DNA of 64,000 nucleotides from JANQNX01 sp965601665 (GTDB taxonomy: Bacteria; Pseudomonadota; Gammaproteobacteria; Eutrophobiales; Eutrophobiaceae). Location of the stretch: positions 2,480,001 to 2,544,000 of the forward strand of contig OZ271833.1 of NCBI GenBank assembly GCA_965601665.1. The letters run 5' to 3'. Below are positions 1 through 8,614 of the stretch, in pieces. The position numbers and the translations under genes are program-made. Positions within the stretch are counted from its first letter, which is position 1, and each line of letters begins with the position of its first letter. A model generated the notes under the pieces. That model was not told the DNA's origin and did not search any database. It worked only from the letters and a program-made list of their open reading frames with translations.

Positions 1-28
1 AACAGCGGCAAGTGTATTCAGAAGGTAT

Positions 29-568
29 ATGACACGGTGCCTGGTCTGTATCACGATTATTAGTTTGTGCCCGGATTTGTCCAGACCCATAAATGCGAAG
101 AGTATATCAGAGCAGGATAAAGTGATTGCTGCATTGATTTTCAAACTGACCAGGTTTGTAAGCTGGCCTGAAACTCAAGCCGATAATATTACTGACAGTT
201 TTAAGATATGTTTGCTTGGTAATGCTCGGCTGGTCGGGGCAATACGACAGCTGGAAAACAGGAAGATCAAGGAAAAAAGTGTGGTCATCAATTTTTACTT
301 GCAATCAAGTGCCATAGATAAAGATTGTCGCATATTGTTTATAGCTGATGAAAAGCAGCCTTTTCTCAATGAGATATTTGACAACCTGAAGGGTCAGTCG
401 ATATTGACATTGAGTGACATGAACGGATTCGCAGAAAGAGGCGGGATGATTGAGTTTAAACAGCAGAACAGTCGAGTGGGTTTTGTGATTAACCTGAGGA
501 GTGCCAGGAAAGCAGGCCTCAGCATTGCGTCACAATTGCTTAAGCTAGCTACAATCGTGGATACATAA
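29..568 (+). CDS. YfiR-like periplasmic protein (DUF4154)
   Basis: A 179-residue protein resembling the YfiR/DUF4154 family, small periplasmic repressors that in Pseudomonas control the diguanylate cyclase YfiN. The family signature is in the C-terminal half, with a GFAERGGMIEF stretch followed by RVGFVINLRSARKAGLSIASQ and LLKLA. The N-terminus (MTRCLVCITIISL) is a short hydrophobic segment that could be an export signal, but it is weak. The start is preceded by GAAGG at 21-25. The stop lies 3 bases before the hybrid kinase gene, whose periplasmic region is also YfiN-like. The inferred role is therefore a periplasmic modulator of that kinase. Family assignment is fairly sure; the partner role is inferred. 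Confidence 0.8.
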   Translation: MTRCLVCITIISLCPDLSRPINAKSISEQDKVIAALIFKLTRFVSWPETQADNITDSFKICLLGNARLVGAIRQLENRKIKEKSVVINFYLQSSAIDKDCRILFIADEKQPFLNEIFDNLKGQSILTLSDMNGFAERGGMIEFKQQNSRVGFVINLRSARKAGLSIASQLLKLATIVDT

Positions 569-571
569 GAG

Positions 572-3500
572 ATGAAGAATGTAACACGGAAAAGCTCGCT
601 GGCAAGAAAAATTCGCAGCAGTATATTGCTGGTCACTGCCATGGCGCTACTGTTCGCATCTTCATCCTATATTGTTTTTGAGTATTATCAACATAAGGAA
701 ATGCTGCTTGAACGAGTATCAATCCTGGCAGAGTTTGTCGCCATCAACTCCACTGCTGCAATTACCTTCGAAGACAAAAACACAGCTCAATCACTGCTCG
801 ACTCGTTAAAGGTGGAAAGTGACATTATCAACGCAACAATATTTACACCGCAGCTGGAGGTGTTCGTCAGCTACCCGTCGACGAATACCTTTGCAGCACA
901 GTTAGATGCTTATGATTACGACTGGTTATTTTCATTCAATTCGTCCGGCAACATTCAGTATCGTTTTGAGCTTTACGATCTGGACTTTTTTCAACCGGTA
1001 TACCTGGAGAATGATGTCATTGGTTACATCTACGTCGAGGCGAGTCTGGCTGCGATATATGATGAAATAGTTTTCCTGGTGGCATTAACCTTTTCCTTGA
1101 TGCTGGCGATTCTGCTTGTCGCCTACATGCTTTCAAAAATCCTTGTAAAGAAAATCTCAAAACCGATTCAGGTATTGCTGGATGCTATTCAACAGCTAGG
1201 CAACAAAAAAGATTTCAGCATACAGATTGATACTCATGACAAAGATGAAATTGGTACATTGATTCAGCACTTTAACAGTATGTTAAAGCGTGTCCATGAA
1301 CGCGATATACAACTGAGCAGTTATCAGCAGGAACTGGAAGAAAAAGTTGAAGAGCGAACGGCGAGTCTGAAGGTAGCAAAGGAAAAAGCAGAAGAAGCAA
1401 GTCGGGCAAAGAGTGAATTTCTGGCGACCATGAGTCATGAAATCAGAACCCCGATGAATGGTGTGCTGGGTATGACAGAGCTATTACTGGATACTGGTCT
1501 GGATATGCGCACCCACAGGTTGGCCGAGACCGCGCACCGCTCCGCAGAGTCTATGCTGGAAGTCATCAATGACATTCTTGATTTCTCGAAGATAGAGGCG
1601 GACAAATTGCAATTACATGCCGCAGAATTTGATCTGCGTACTTTGCTTGAAGACTGCCTGGAATTGATAGCCGATCAGACACGTCGTAAACGGTTGCTTT
1701 TGATATCAGAGCTTCCTCCCGATTTACCCGAGCATCTGTATGGAGATGCGATCAGGTTACGCCAGGTAGTCATTAACCTGCTAGGTAATGCGGTAAAATT
1801 TACCGAAAAAGGCGAGATCGGATTGGGTGTTAATGTGATAGCGGATAACCCGAATAATGTAACGTTGTCTATTTTCGTGAGAGATACCGGACCAGGTATC
1901 CCAGCATCGGAACAGGAAAGTATCTTTGATGCCTTTAGTCAGGTAGATAGTAGTACTTCGCGCAAGTACACAGGCACTGGTCTGGGGCTGGCAATCTCTG
2001 AAAAACTGGTTAGATTGATGGGTGGCAGCCTTACTGTTGAAAGCAAAGTTAATACAGGCTCAACCTTTTTTTTCAATGTGACTCTGCAAAAATCCGGAGA
2101 AAAACCAGCAATAGTGTGTAAGCCACAGGAGCTGAACGGTTTGCGTGCATTAATTGTAGATGATCATATGGTTAATGGAAAAATACTGCACGAACAACTC
2201 GGTACCTGGGGGATACGATGCAGTCAAGCCGATTGTGCTGAACAGGCATTGCAAATGGTGGACCGGGCGGCAGCTGAAAGCGAACCGTACCAGTTTATAT
2301 TGCTGGACATGAATATGCCGGACATGAATGGTATACAGCTGGCATTAGAAATTAAAAATAAAAATGTATTGCCGCCTGCAAGAGTAATCCTGCTTAGTTC
2401 GACCATTATAAACGAGGACCCCGATAAATTACGTATGGCCGGCATTTCACATTGTCTGCATAAACCAGTAAGACAAAAACAGTTGTTACATAGCTTACTG
2501 GACGAGCAGGATACAGTTAAAGATAAGGTCATGGATGAAAAAGCAGATTTGGATCTGGCAGAAATGCGGGTACATGTTTTGTTGGCAGAAGACAATCTGG
2601 TAAATCAGGAAGTGGTCCTTGGTATGCTTGAAGTCATGTCTTGTGAAGTCGAACTTGTAGAAAATGGTTTACAGGCAATCAATGCCTGCAAAAACAAGGA
2701 ATTCGACCTGGTCTTGATGGACTATCACATGCCGGATCTGGACGGACTGGATGCGAGCAGGCAGATTAGAGAATATGAAAAAAGTATCGGGCGTGAACCG
2801 GTGCCGATTATTGCCCTGACTGCTGATGTACAGAAAGGTGTTAAGCAGCAATGCGAAAAGGCCGGTATGGATGATTATCTGAGCAAGCCTTTTAAAAGAA
2901 AAGAGTTGCAGGAAATGATCAGGAAATGGGCAAGCAAAACTGATGAGACAGCTGCGCATACTATTTCCGGTAATAATAATTCCGGGCTTGCTGACGATGA
3001 GGTGCTTGATAAGGCCGCGCTACAACAATTGCGTGACCTGAGCACCCTTGGTGGCCGCGATGTGCTTGGCAAGGCAATTGGTCATTTCCTGGAGAACGCG
3101 CCCGGCGAAATCGACAAACTGAGTACAGCTCGTGAGAAAGAAGATTATGATGATCTCAGGCTCATATCACATAGTCTGAAATCATCCAGTGCTAACCTGG
3201 GTGCCATGTCGTTATCATACTTGTGTGCCGAGCTTGAGAAGGCAGCTATCGCTCATGATATCAGTAAAAGTATTCATTTAATCGGCTCCATAAGAAACAA
3301 ATTTGCGCTGGTTATAAAAGCACTTGGTGCTGAACACAAACAGGTACGTGATCTACATCAAACTACACACGCTCTCGTCCCTGCAGACAACCTAATCTAT
3401 GTCATCGATGATGATTCGATCTTCAGGTTAACGATGGTTGATGCCCTGGAAGCAGCGGGTTTTCGGGTTGAACAGGCAAATAATGGTAGTGATGCCCTGG

Positions 3501-5479
3501 AACGGGTTGATGATTTGCATCCTGACCTGATCTTGCTGGATGCATTGATGGAAGGTATGGATGGTTTTTCGGTCTGCAAGAAGCTGAAAGAAAAGAAGAC
3601 CATGTTCAATATCCCGGTGTTAATGGTCACCGGTCTTGATGAGCCTGATTCAGTGAGCCGCGCTTTTGAAGCCGGTGCCAATGGTTTCGTAAACAAACCG
3701 GTTAACTTTATTAACCTGTTGCATCAAATACGTTTTTATTTACGTGCCGCTGCCGATGCTGAACAGCTGCGTGAAAGTCAGGAAAAATTATTATATGCGC
3801 AACACCTGGCAAAACTGGGTTACTGGAGCTGGGAAACCACCAATGGCAGATTGGTCATGTCAAACAATCTGCTTGAAATGCTGGGTTTAAATATATTGAA
3901 GGATCATTACACGTTATCTGAATACCTTGAACTGGTGCATCCGGAAGATCGCAGTTATGTCAGGCGGGTGTTAATGGAAGCGAAGAATAACGGTCAACTG
4001 GAAGCCATTGATTATAGAATGCAATCGCTTGATGAGTGTGAATTGACCGTACATCAGGTTCTTGAGTTCGATAGAAACTCCGGTACCAGGCTGGTAGCTA
4101 CAGTGCAGGATATTACGCAACAAACACAGGCACAAAATCGAATTCGACAACTCGCATATACAGATGAACTAACCGGACTTTCCAGCCGCACTTACTTTTA
4201 CAGGCATATCGAAGATGTCATCAAGGTAGCAAATCGTCGTAACGAGAAATTTGCCTTGCTTTATCTTGACCTTGATGGTTTTAAGGATGTGAATGATAGT
4301 CTTGGTCATGATTCCGGTGATCAACTACTAATAGAAATTGCCACGCGTTTGAAGGAAGTATTACGTGAATCGGATTTTATCGCGCGACTAAGCGGTGATG
4401 AATTCTGCATCATGGTGGATGATGCCTACGATGAGCTCGTAGTGGCAGAAGTAGCCAATCGTTGTTTGCAGGAAACCAACAAGTTAGTGGAAGTGGATGG
4501 CTGTAAAATTAGGCCGCGTTGCAGTATCGGTATAGCTACATTCCCTGATGATGGTGTCGAGCTGAAAAGCCTTTTAAAAGCGGCTGATAGTGCCATGTAT
4601 GCTGCAAAAAGCCAGGGTAAGCATCGCTATGCGTTTTATCAGCCAGAATTAACCATGGAGGCGGAAAAGCGATTACAGATAGAAGAGGAATTACGCAACG
4701 CCATAGATCAGAAAGAATTACTGCTTTATTACCAGCCTCAGATAGATATGAAGACCGGTAGTATTTCGGGTGTTGAGGCACTGGTCAGGTGGGAGCGTCC
4801 CGGCATAGGGATCATTCCACCGGACGAGTTCATCGGCATCATGGAACGTATTGGTATTATAAAGAACCTGGGAGAGTGGGTTTTAACTACCGCATGTCAA
4901 CAGGCAGTAACCTGGCAAAACATGGGGTTACCACCAATCAACATTGGCGTGAATATCTCACCTATCCATTTCCGTGCGCCGGAGATTGTCGACACGGTAG
5001 AAATAATTCTGAAGCAGGCCGGGCTGGCGCCACAATGTCTGGACCTGGAGGTTACCGAGAGCGTTGTACAAACCAGTGACGAGTGCATGAACCAGTTCCT
5101 TCGTTTGAGTGAGCAGGGTGTGAAGCTTTCCATCGATGACTTTGGTACAGGTTATTCCTCGCTGGCATCGTTAAAATACCTGCCTATCGATAGTCTTAAA
5201 ATAGATCGCATCTTCATCAAGGATATGCTGAATGATGATAATTCATCTATCCTGCTTGGTTCCATCGTTGGCGTTGGCCAGGCACTTGGACATAGTGTAG
5301 TTGCGGAAGGTGTAGAGACAGCAGAGCAAGTCAGGGTGTTAACTGGCCTCGGTATTGATGTAATCCAGGGTTATTACTTCAGTGAACCGATCCTCGCAGA
5401 AGCGATGACACAGCTACTGCAGCAAAACTTCACAGGTCATCAAACAACCGGGCCATTACAATCATCTGGACATAAATAA
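572..5479 (+). CDS. Hybrid sensor kinase fused to PAS-GGDEF-EAL
   Basis: A 1635-residue membrane protein carrying a full phosphorelay plus cyclic-di-GMP synthesis and breakdown modules. Order by residue: TM 17-38; periplasmic region about 40-160, resembling the CHASE8 domain of YfiN; TM 166-187; HAMP to about 242; HisKA with His289 in SHEIRTPMNG; HATPase about 390-505; receiver 1 with Asp579; receiver 2 with Asp717; Hpt with His867 in SHSLKSSSANLG; receiver 3 with Asp990; PAS about 1070-1185; GGDEF with SGDEF at 1274-1278 and an RESD inhibitory site five residues before it; EAL motif at 1402-1404 with DDFGTGYSSL kept downstream. Both output domains look catalytically competent. The HDOD gene begins 1 base after the stop. 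Joining all relay steps to both c-di-GMP domains in one chain is uncommon. The signal sensed is unknown. Confidence 0.93.
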   Translation: MKNVTRKSSLARKIRSSILLVTAMALLFASSSYIVFEYYQHKEMLLERVSILAEFVAINSTAAITFEDKNTAQSLLDSLKVESDIINATIFTPQLEVFVSYPSTNTFAAQLDAYDYDWLFSFNSSGNIQYRFELYDLDFFQPVYLENDVIGYIYVEASLAAIYDEIVFLVALTFSLMLAILLVAYMLSKILVKKISKPIQVLLDAIQQLGNKKDFSIQIDTHDKDEIGTLIQHFNSMLKRVHERDIQLSSYQQELEEKVEERTASLKVAKEKAEEASRAKSEFLATMSHEIRTPMNGVLGMTELLLDTGLDMRTHRLAETAHRSAESMLEVINDILDFSKIEADKLQLHAAEFDLRTLLEDCLELIADQTRRKRLLLISELPPDLPEHLYGDAIRLRQVVINLLGNAVKFTEKGEIGLGVNVIADNPNNVTLSIFVRDTGPGIPASEQESIFDAFSQVDSSTSRKYTGTGLGLAISEKLVRLMGGSLTVESKVNTGSTFFFNVTLQKSGEKPAIVCKPQELNGLRALIVDDHMVNGKILHEQLGTWGIRCSQADCAEQALQMVDRAAAESEPYQFILLDMNMPDMNGIQLALEIKNKNVLPPARVILLSSTIINEDPDKLRMAGISHCLHKPVRQKQLLHSLLDEQDTVKDKVMDEKADLDLAEMRVHVLLAEDNLVNQEVVLGMLEVMSCEVELVENGLQAINACKNKEFDLVLMDYHMPDLDGLDASRQIREYEKSIGREPVPIIALTADVQKGVKQQCEKAGMDDYLSKPFKRKELQEMIRKWASKTDETAAHTISGNNNSGLADDEVLDKAALQQLRDLSTLGGRDVLGKAIGHFLENAPGEIDKLSTAREKEDYDDLRLISHSLKSSSANLGAMSLSYLCAELEKAAIAHDISKSIHLIGSIRNKFALVIKALGAEHKQVRDLHQTTHALVPADNLIYVIDDDSIFRLTMVDALEAAGFRVEQANNGSDALERVDDLHPDLILLDALMEGMDGFSVCKKLKEKKTMFNIPVLMVTGLDEPDSVSRAFEAGANGFVNKPVNFINLLHQIRFYLRAAADAEQLRESQEKLLYAQHLAKLGYWSWETTNGRLVMSNNLLEMLGLNILKDHYTLSEYLELVHPEDRSYVRRVLMEAKNNGQLEAIDYRMQSLDECELTVHQVLEFDRNSGTRLVATVQDITQQTQAQNRIRQLAYTDELTGLSSRTYFYRHIEDVIKVANRRNEKFALLYLDLDGFKDVNDSLGHDSGDQLLIEIATRLKEVLRESDFIARLSGDEFCIMVDDAYDELVVAEVANRCLQETNKLVEVDGCKIRPRCSIGIATFPDDGVELKSLLKAADSAMYAAKSQGKHRYAFYQPELTMEAEKRLQIEEELRNAIDQKELLLYYQPQIDMKTGSISGVEALVRWERPGIGIIPPDEFIGIMERIGIIKNLGEWVLTTACQQAVTWQNMGLPPINIGVNISPIHFRAPEIVDTVEIILKQAGLAPQCLDLEVTESVVQTSDECMNQFLRLSEQGVKLSIDDFGTGYSSLASLKYLPIDSLKIDRIFIKDMLNDDNSSILLGSIVGVGQALGHSVVAEGVETAEQVRVLTGLGIDVIQGYYFSEPILAEAMTQLLQQNFTGHQTTGPLQSSGHK

Positions 5480-5480
5480 G

Positions 5481-6350
5481 ATGCATACAGGCTCCGGAGC
5501 GATAGATGCTGCCCTGAAAAAACACCTGGAAAGCAACAAGCATTTACCGATATTGCCACCTGGTGCTCCCAGGCTGATCACTAACCTCGCTGATGAAGAT
5601 ATTAACTATGCAAAGCTGGTATCGGCAATCGAGCTATTTCCCTCCATTGCTGGAAGACTGGTAGCCATGGCTAACTCACCGTGGTCTGCACCTGCGGGTG
5701 AAATTACATCATTGCATATGGCATGTACACGGTTGGGTTTTTCTGTTGTAAAAAGCGCCAGTATTGCCATGGCTATCGCAGCGCCTTTTGATCCTTTGCG
5801 TTGTGAACATTTCGACCCGGTATATTACTGGTCACGTGCCTTCATGACCGCAGAGGCATCAGCACTGCTGCACCAGTATGTACAGGATGGTTCACAATAC
5901 GACGAGGCTACTCTGCGGACAGCGGGGTTATTACACAACCTGGGGCAACTGGTTTTGGCAGATCGAATGCCGCGGGAGTTAAATGCTATCCTGAAACAAA
6001 AAAAAGAGGGCGAAATACAGTCAATGCGGCAGGCGATGCTGATGCGCTTCGGGTTTCACGATACCCATGCGGGACATTTCCTGGCAAGAAGTTGGGCATT
6101 GCCGGAAGTGCTTGTTGCCGTAATAGCGCATTATGCTGAACCTGATTATGGCGGCAAGTTCTGGCAGGAAGCACGTTTTGTTGGCATTGCCAGCAAGATA
6201 GTATCGGCATTACAACAGAGTGAGCAGGTAAACGTAACATCCAGGCAACTGGAAAAATGTGCAATAAGCGAAAATGCTGTGCAGAACACCTGTTCAAACC
6301 TGCTGCAACAGGAAGAAAAAATAAAGGAGCTGGCCGTCTTGTTTAACTAG
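5481..6350 (+). CDS. HDOD domain protein
   Basis: A 289-residue protein of the HDOD family, catalytically inactive relatives of HD phosphohydrolases used in bacterial signalling and motility control. The typical opening is visible (LPILPPGAPRLITNLADEDI, then FPSIAGRLVAMANSPWSAP), as is the helical core with RTAGLLHNLGQLVLAD. It starts 1 base after the hybrid kinase stop, so translation is probably coupled and the protein likely acts in the same pathway. A paralogue lies at 14004-14891 with the same organisation (FPSISGRLVALANSAWSAP, RTAGLIHNLGLLLLAD), which suggests duplication. The binding partner is unknown. Confidence 0.88.
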   Translation: MHTGSGAIDAALKKHLESNKHLPILPPGAPRLITNLADEDINYAKLVSAIELFPSIAGRLVAMANSPWSAPAGEITSLHMACTRLGFSVVKSASIAMAIAAPFDPLRCEHFDPVYYWSRAFMTAEASALLHQYVQDGSQYDEATLRTAGLLHNLGQLVLADRMPRELNAILKQKKEGEIQSMRQAMLMRFGFHDTHAGHFLARSWALPEVLVAVIAHYAEPDYGGKFWQEARFVGIASKIVSALQQSEQVNVTSRQLEKCAISENAVQNTCSNLLQQEEKIKELAVLFN

Positions 6351-6396
6351 AATTGCTTTCTTTATTATCGTTTTTATTGTGCTGTTGTTTCTCTGG

Positions 6397-6424
6397 AAAT
6401 AATCCTGCGACGCCTGGATTATTT
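6397..6424. other. Inverted repeat / hairpin after HDOD gene
   Basis: AAATAATCC (6397-6405) and GGATTATTT (6416-6424) form a perfect 9-base-pair stem around a 10-base loop. It lies 47 bases after the HDOD stop. No run of T follows on either strand, so it is not a classical intrinsic terminator; it may stabilise the operon's 3' end or be a protein site. Confidence 0.5.
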
Positions 6425-6482
6425 GGCAAAAGAAATACAACAGATGTTAATAATATCAATAAGTTTAATATGGATTAAAGTA

Positions 6483-6524
6483 TTAAAATCCCGGTGTCGG
6501 CAGTTCGATTCTGGCCCCGATCAC
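6483..6524 (+). repeat. tRNA-Phe-like 3' fragment, copy A
   Basis: The stretch TTAAAATCCCGGTGTCGG followed by CAGTTCGATTCTGGCCCC resembles the anticodon 3' side, variable region and T-arm of tRNA-Phe. No matching 5' half is present, so it is a remnant and not a gene. It sits 43 bases beyond the stop end of the minus-strand GGDEF-EAL gene. Related copies are at 8536-8582, 9771-9817 and, shortened, 10583-10604, all in the same orientation. Confidence 0.6.
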
Positions 6525-6566
6525 TATTTTTATCTATCTACTTACTAACTGAATATAAGCGAAATA

Positions 6567-8237
6567 CTAGGTTGGCGTCGGAAGTGTAATTAATTTAACA
6601 GGTTCACTTAAATAATACCCTTGAGCATAATCTACATTTATATCATTTAAAATTTCTTTAATTTTTTCGTTTTCTACATATTCAGCAATAGTCTTCATTT
6701 TCATCAAATGTCCAACTTCATTAATAGATTTAACCATTGCTAAATCTATTGGATCATCAACAATATCTCTTACAAAAAGACCATCTATTTTTAAGTAGTC
6801 TACAGGTAAATTTTTTAAGTAACTAAAAGATGATAACCCACTACCAAAATCATCCAGTGCAAATTTACAGCCCAAGCCTTGTAGTATTTGGATTAGTTCA
6901 TTTGCCTGTACTAAATTCGAGATTGCTGCTGTTTCGGTAATTTCAAAACAAATTTTATTAGCATCTAGCTCTGAGTTATTAATTTTGGAAATTATAAAAT
7001 CTGCTGTTTCTGGAATGCTGACAGATGCACCGGAAAGGTTAATTGAGAAAGAAGTGAAGCTATCATAAATAGAAGGATTATTACTTAATAAATCCAAAGT
7101 ATTTTCTATTACCCAATAATCCAGCTTGGTGGTCAGATTATATCTCTCAGCTGCAGGGAGAAATTCACCGGGCAGCAATAATTCATCTTCTACCTTCATT
7201 CTAACCAGTATTTCACAATGTATTTCTGATTTGTCTGATAATGATTCAATAGTTTGACCATATAAGACAAAAGAATCATTTGATAATGCCTCATTAATAT
7301 TATTTACCAATTCCAGTTGTCCGTGGACCCTTGCGACATCGGCATCATCAGGCATGGAAATATGAATACAGTTCCTTCCCTTGTCTTTCGCTGTATAACA
7401 GGCGGCATCTGCATCGCGTAATAAATCTTTTAGATTTTTTGTTAATCCAGTAACAGGAACTAATCCAATGCTTACACCTAGTTTAAAAACACGGCCTTCC
7501 CATACAAATTGATATTCCTGAATAGCTTGTAAAATTGAAGTAGTTACTCTTTGTGCATCAGAGATCGTGCAATATTCCAATAAAACACCGAATTCATCTC
7601 CACCCAAACGTGCTAATAAATCACGAGCACTAATAGCTTTTTTAAGTACGGTGCCGATCTGTCTTAATAGCTCATCTCCTGCGGTGTGTCCGCAAGTGTC
7701 ATTTACGATCTTGAATTGATCCAGATCCAGATAACATAATGCGTGTTCATCATTGCCTTCAATGTCCTCTAAAATATTTTTTACTCGTCTTTCAAACTCG
7801 TATCTATTATAAAGACCTGTTAAAAGATCATGTTTTGCCTGATAAGAAATAGTTTCATGGGCTTTTTTTCTTTCCGTAATATCTCTCCAGACAACGTGCA
7901 GCATAGTTTTGTTGTCTGATGTTATCGGTGTTAACAGAACTTCAACTGGAAATATTTCACCATTAAATCTTTTATGATCCCATTCAAATCGATGACTGCC
8001 TTTTTCGAATGCAATAGAGATCATTTCATTTGCTTTTTCATATGAGTCTCTACCATCTGGTTGTGTCGGTGGAGATAATACAGAGGGGTGGGTGTTATAG
8101 AGTTCTTGTTTATTTTTATAACCGAGCATTTTTACCGTTGCCATATTGCAATCGACAAACTGGTCATCGTCGATAATCAACATGGCATCTGCAGATTTTT
8201 CAAAAAGTGTTTTGTATCTATCATTCTCGGAAGACAC
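6567..8237 (-). CDS. PAS-GGDEF-EAL protein
   Basis: A 556-residue protein with no visible membrane segment: PAS about 5-125, GGDEF about 130-290 with an intact LGGDEF, and EAL about 305-550. The diguanylate cyclase motif is complete, but the position normally held by an inhibitory RxxD site reads SARD, so product inhibition is doubtful. The EAL signature reads EIL, while downstream EAL-family motifs (ALDDFGSGLSS, KIDGLFVRDI, YAQGYYLSEP) are retained, so phosphodiesterase activity is possible but unproven. The gene is visibly more AT-rich than its neighbours and is flanked by two tRNA-Phe-like fragments, consistent with acquisition by transfer. It probably adjusts cytoplasmic c-di-GMP. Confidence 0.9.
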   Translation of the reverse strand: MSSENDRYKTLFEKSADAMLIIDDDQFVDCNMATVKMLGYKNKQELYNTHPSVLSPPTQPDGRDSYEKANEMISIAFEKGSHRFEWDHKRFNGEIFPVEVLLTPITSDNKTMLHVVWRDITERKKAHETISYQAKHDLLTGLYNRYEFERRVKNILEDIEGNDEHALCYLDLDQFKIVNDTCGHTAGDELLRQIGTVLKKAISARDLLARLGGDEFGVLLEYCTISDAQRVTTSILQAIQEYQFVWEGRVFKLGVSIGLVPVTGLTKNLKDLLRDADAACYTAKDKGRNCIHISMPDDADVARVHGQLELVNNINEALSNDSFVLYGQTIESLSDKSEIHCEILVRMKVEDELLLPGEFLPAAERYNLTTKLDYWVIENTLDLLSNNPSIYDSFTSFSINLSGASVSIPETADFIISKINNSELDANKICFEITETAAISNLVQANELIQILQGLGCKFALDDFGSGLSSFSYLKNLPVDYLKIDGLFVRDIVDDPIDLAMVKSINEVGHLMKMKTIAEYVENEKIKEILNDINVDYAQGYYLSEPVKLITLPTPT

Positions 8238-8521
8238 AGATTAACGCTCCATATTTAATTTTTGTGTTAGAGAATATTTGGTATCAACTAATAATAGTCG
8301 ATAAATATTTATACGATTACATTTTGGTAAATTTCCCCAACATCAGTTCCATGTTTAGACGATTCCTGGACCGTTTCGGCCACCGAATCCGTAACTCTAT
8401 GATTCAGTTGGTCTTATCAGGTATCAAATTTCCAAATTTCAGGATCATTTCGGTCATAGGGCAGAGCAATTTTAGTGGGTGGAAAAAGTGATCACAATCC
8501 TGGGGTTAGAGCACAGCGTCC

Positions 8522-8541
8522 TCGGTCGAGCCTTCGACTGA
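8522..8541 (+). repeat. Inverted repeat inside tRNA-like remnant
   Basis: TCGGTCGA (8522-8529) and TCGACTGA (8534-8541) pair over 8 bases, with one G-T pair, around a GCCT loop. The repeat lies where the anticodon 5' strand would be expected between a D-arm-like piece (GGTTAGAGCAC, 8504-8514) and the tRNA-Phe-like 3' half. It looks like extra sequence within a decayed tRNA-derived unit. Confidence 0.45.
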
Positions 8542-8582
8542 AAATCTCCGTGTCGGAAGTTCGATTCTGTCCCTGGCCAGCA
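8536..8582 (+). repeat. tRNA-Phe-like 3' fragment, copy B
   Basis: GACTGAAAATC matches the anticodon arm of tRNA-Phe (anticodon GAA); CGTGTCGGAAGTTCGATTC and TGTCCCTGGCCAGCA follow, matching the variable region, T-arm and a 3' end that nearly has CCA. The 5' half is not intact. By eye, 38 of 45 positions from CTGAAAATC onward match copy C at 9771-9817, with the same length and no gaps. Copies B and C bracket the dehydrogenase gene. Confidence 0.7.
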
Positions 8583-8614
8583 TTTCTATTTTGATGCCTG
8601 GTTGTCTGATTGAT

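Larger units (their letters stand above)
8238..8614. other. Intergenic region with tRNA-like remnant
   Basis: About 377 bases between two minus-strand genes. An open frame of 94 codons on the plus strand (8207-8491) overlaps the start of the GGDEF-EAL gene and has no recognisable protein features, so it is not called. At 8340-8490 the minus strand contains several degenerate CCGAAA / GATC units that loosely recall repeats seen beside some insertion sequences. At 8500-8582 there is a tRNA-like remnant described separately. Confidence 0.4.

Noticed and set aside
8340..8490. Possible insertion-sequence end repeats (CCGAAA / GATC units)
   Set aside because: The units are too degenerate and no transposase or terminal inverted repeats are present.
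8207..8491. 94-codon plus-strand open frame
   Set aside because: It overlaps the start of the GGDEF-EAL gene, covers remnant-like sequence and shows no protein family features.
6483..8582. Functional tRNA-Phe genes
   Set aside because: Only 3' halves are recognisable; no acceptor or D stems can be paired.
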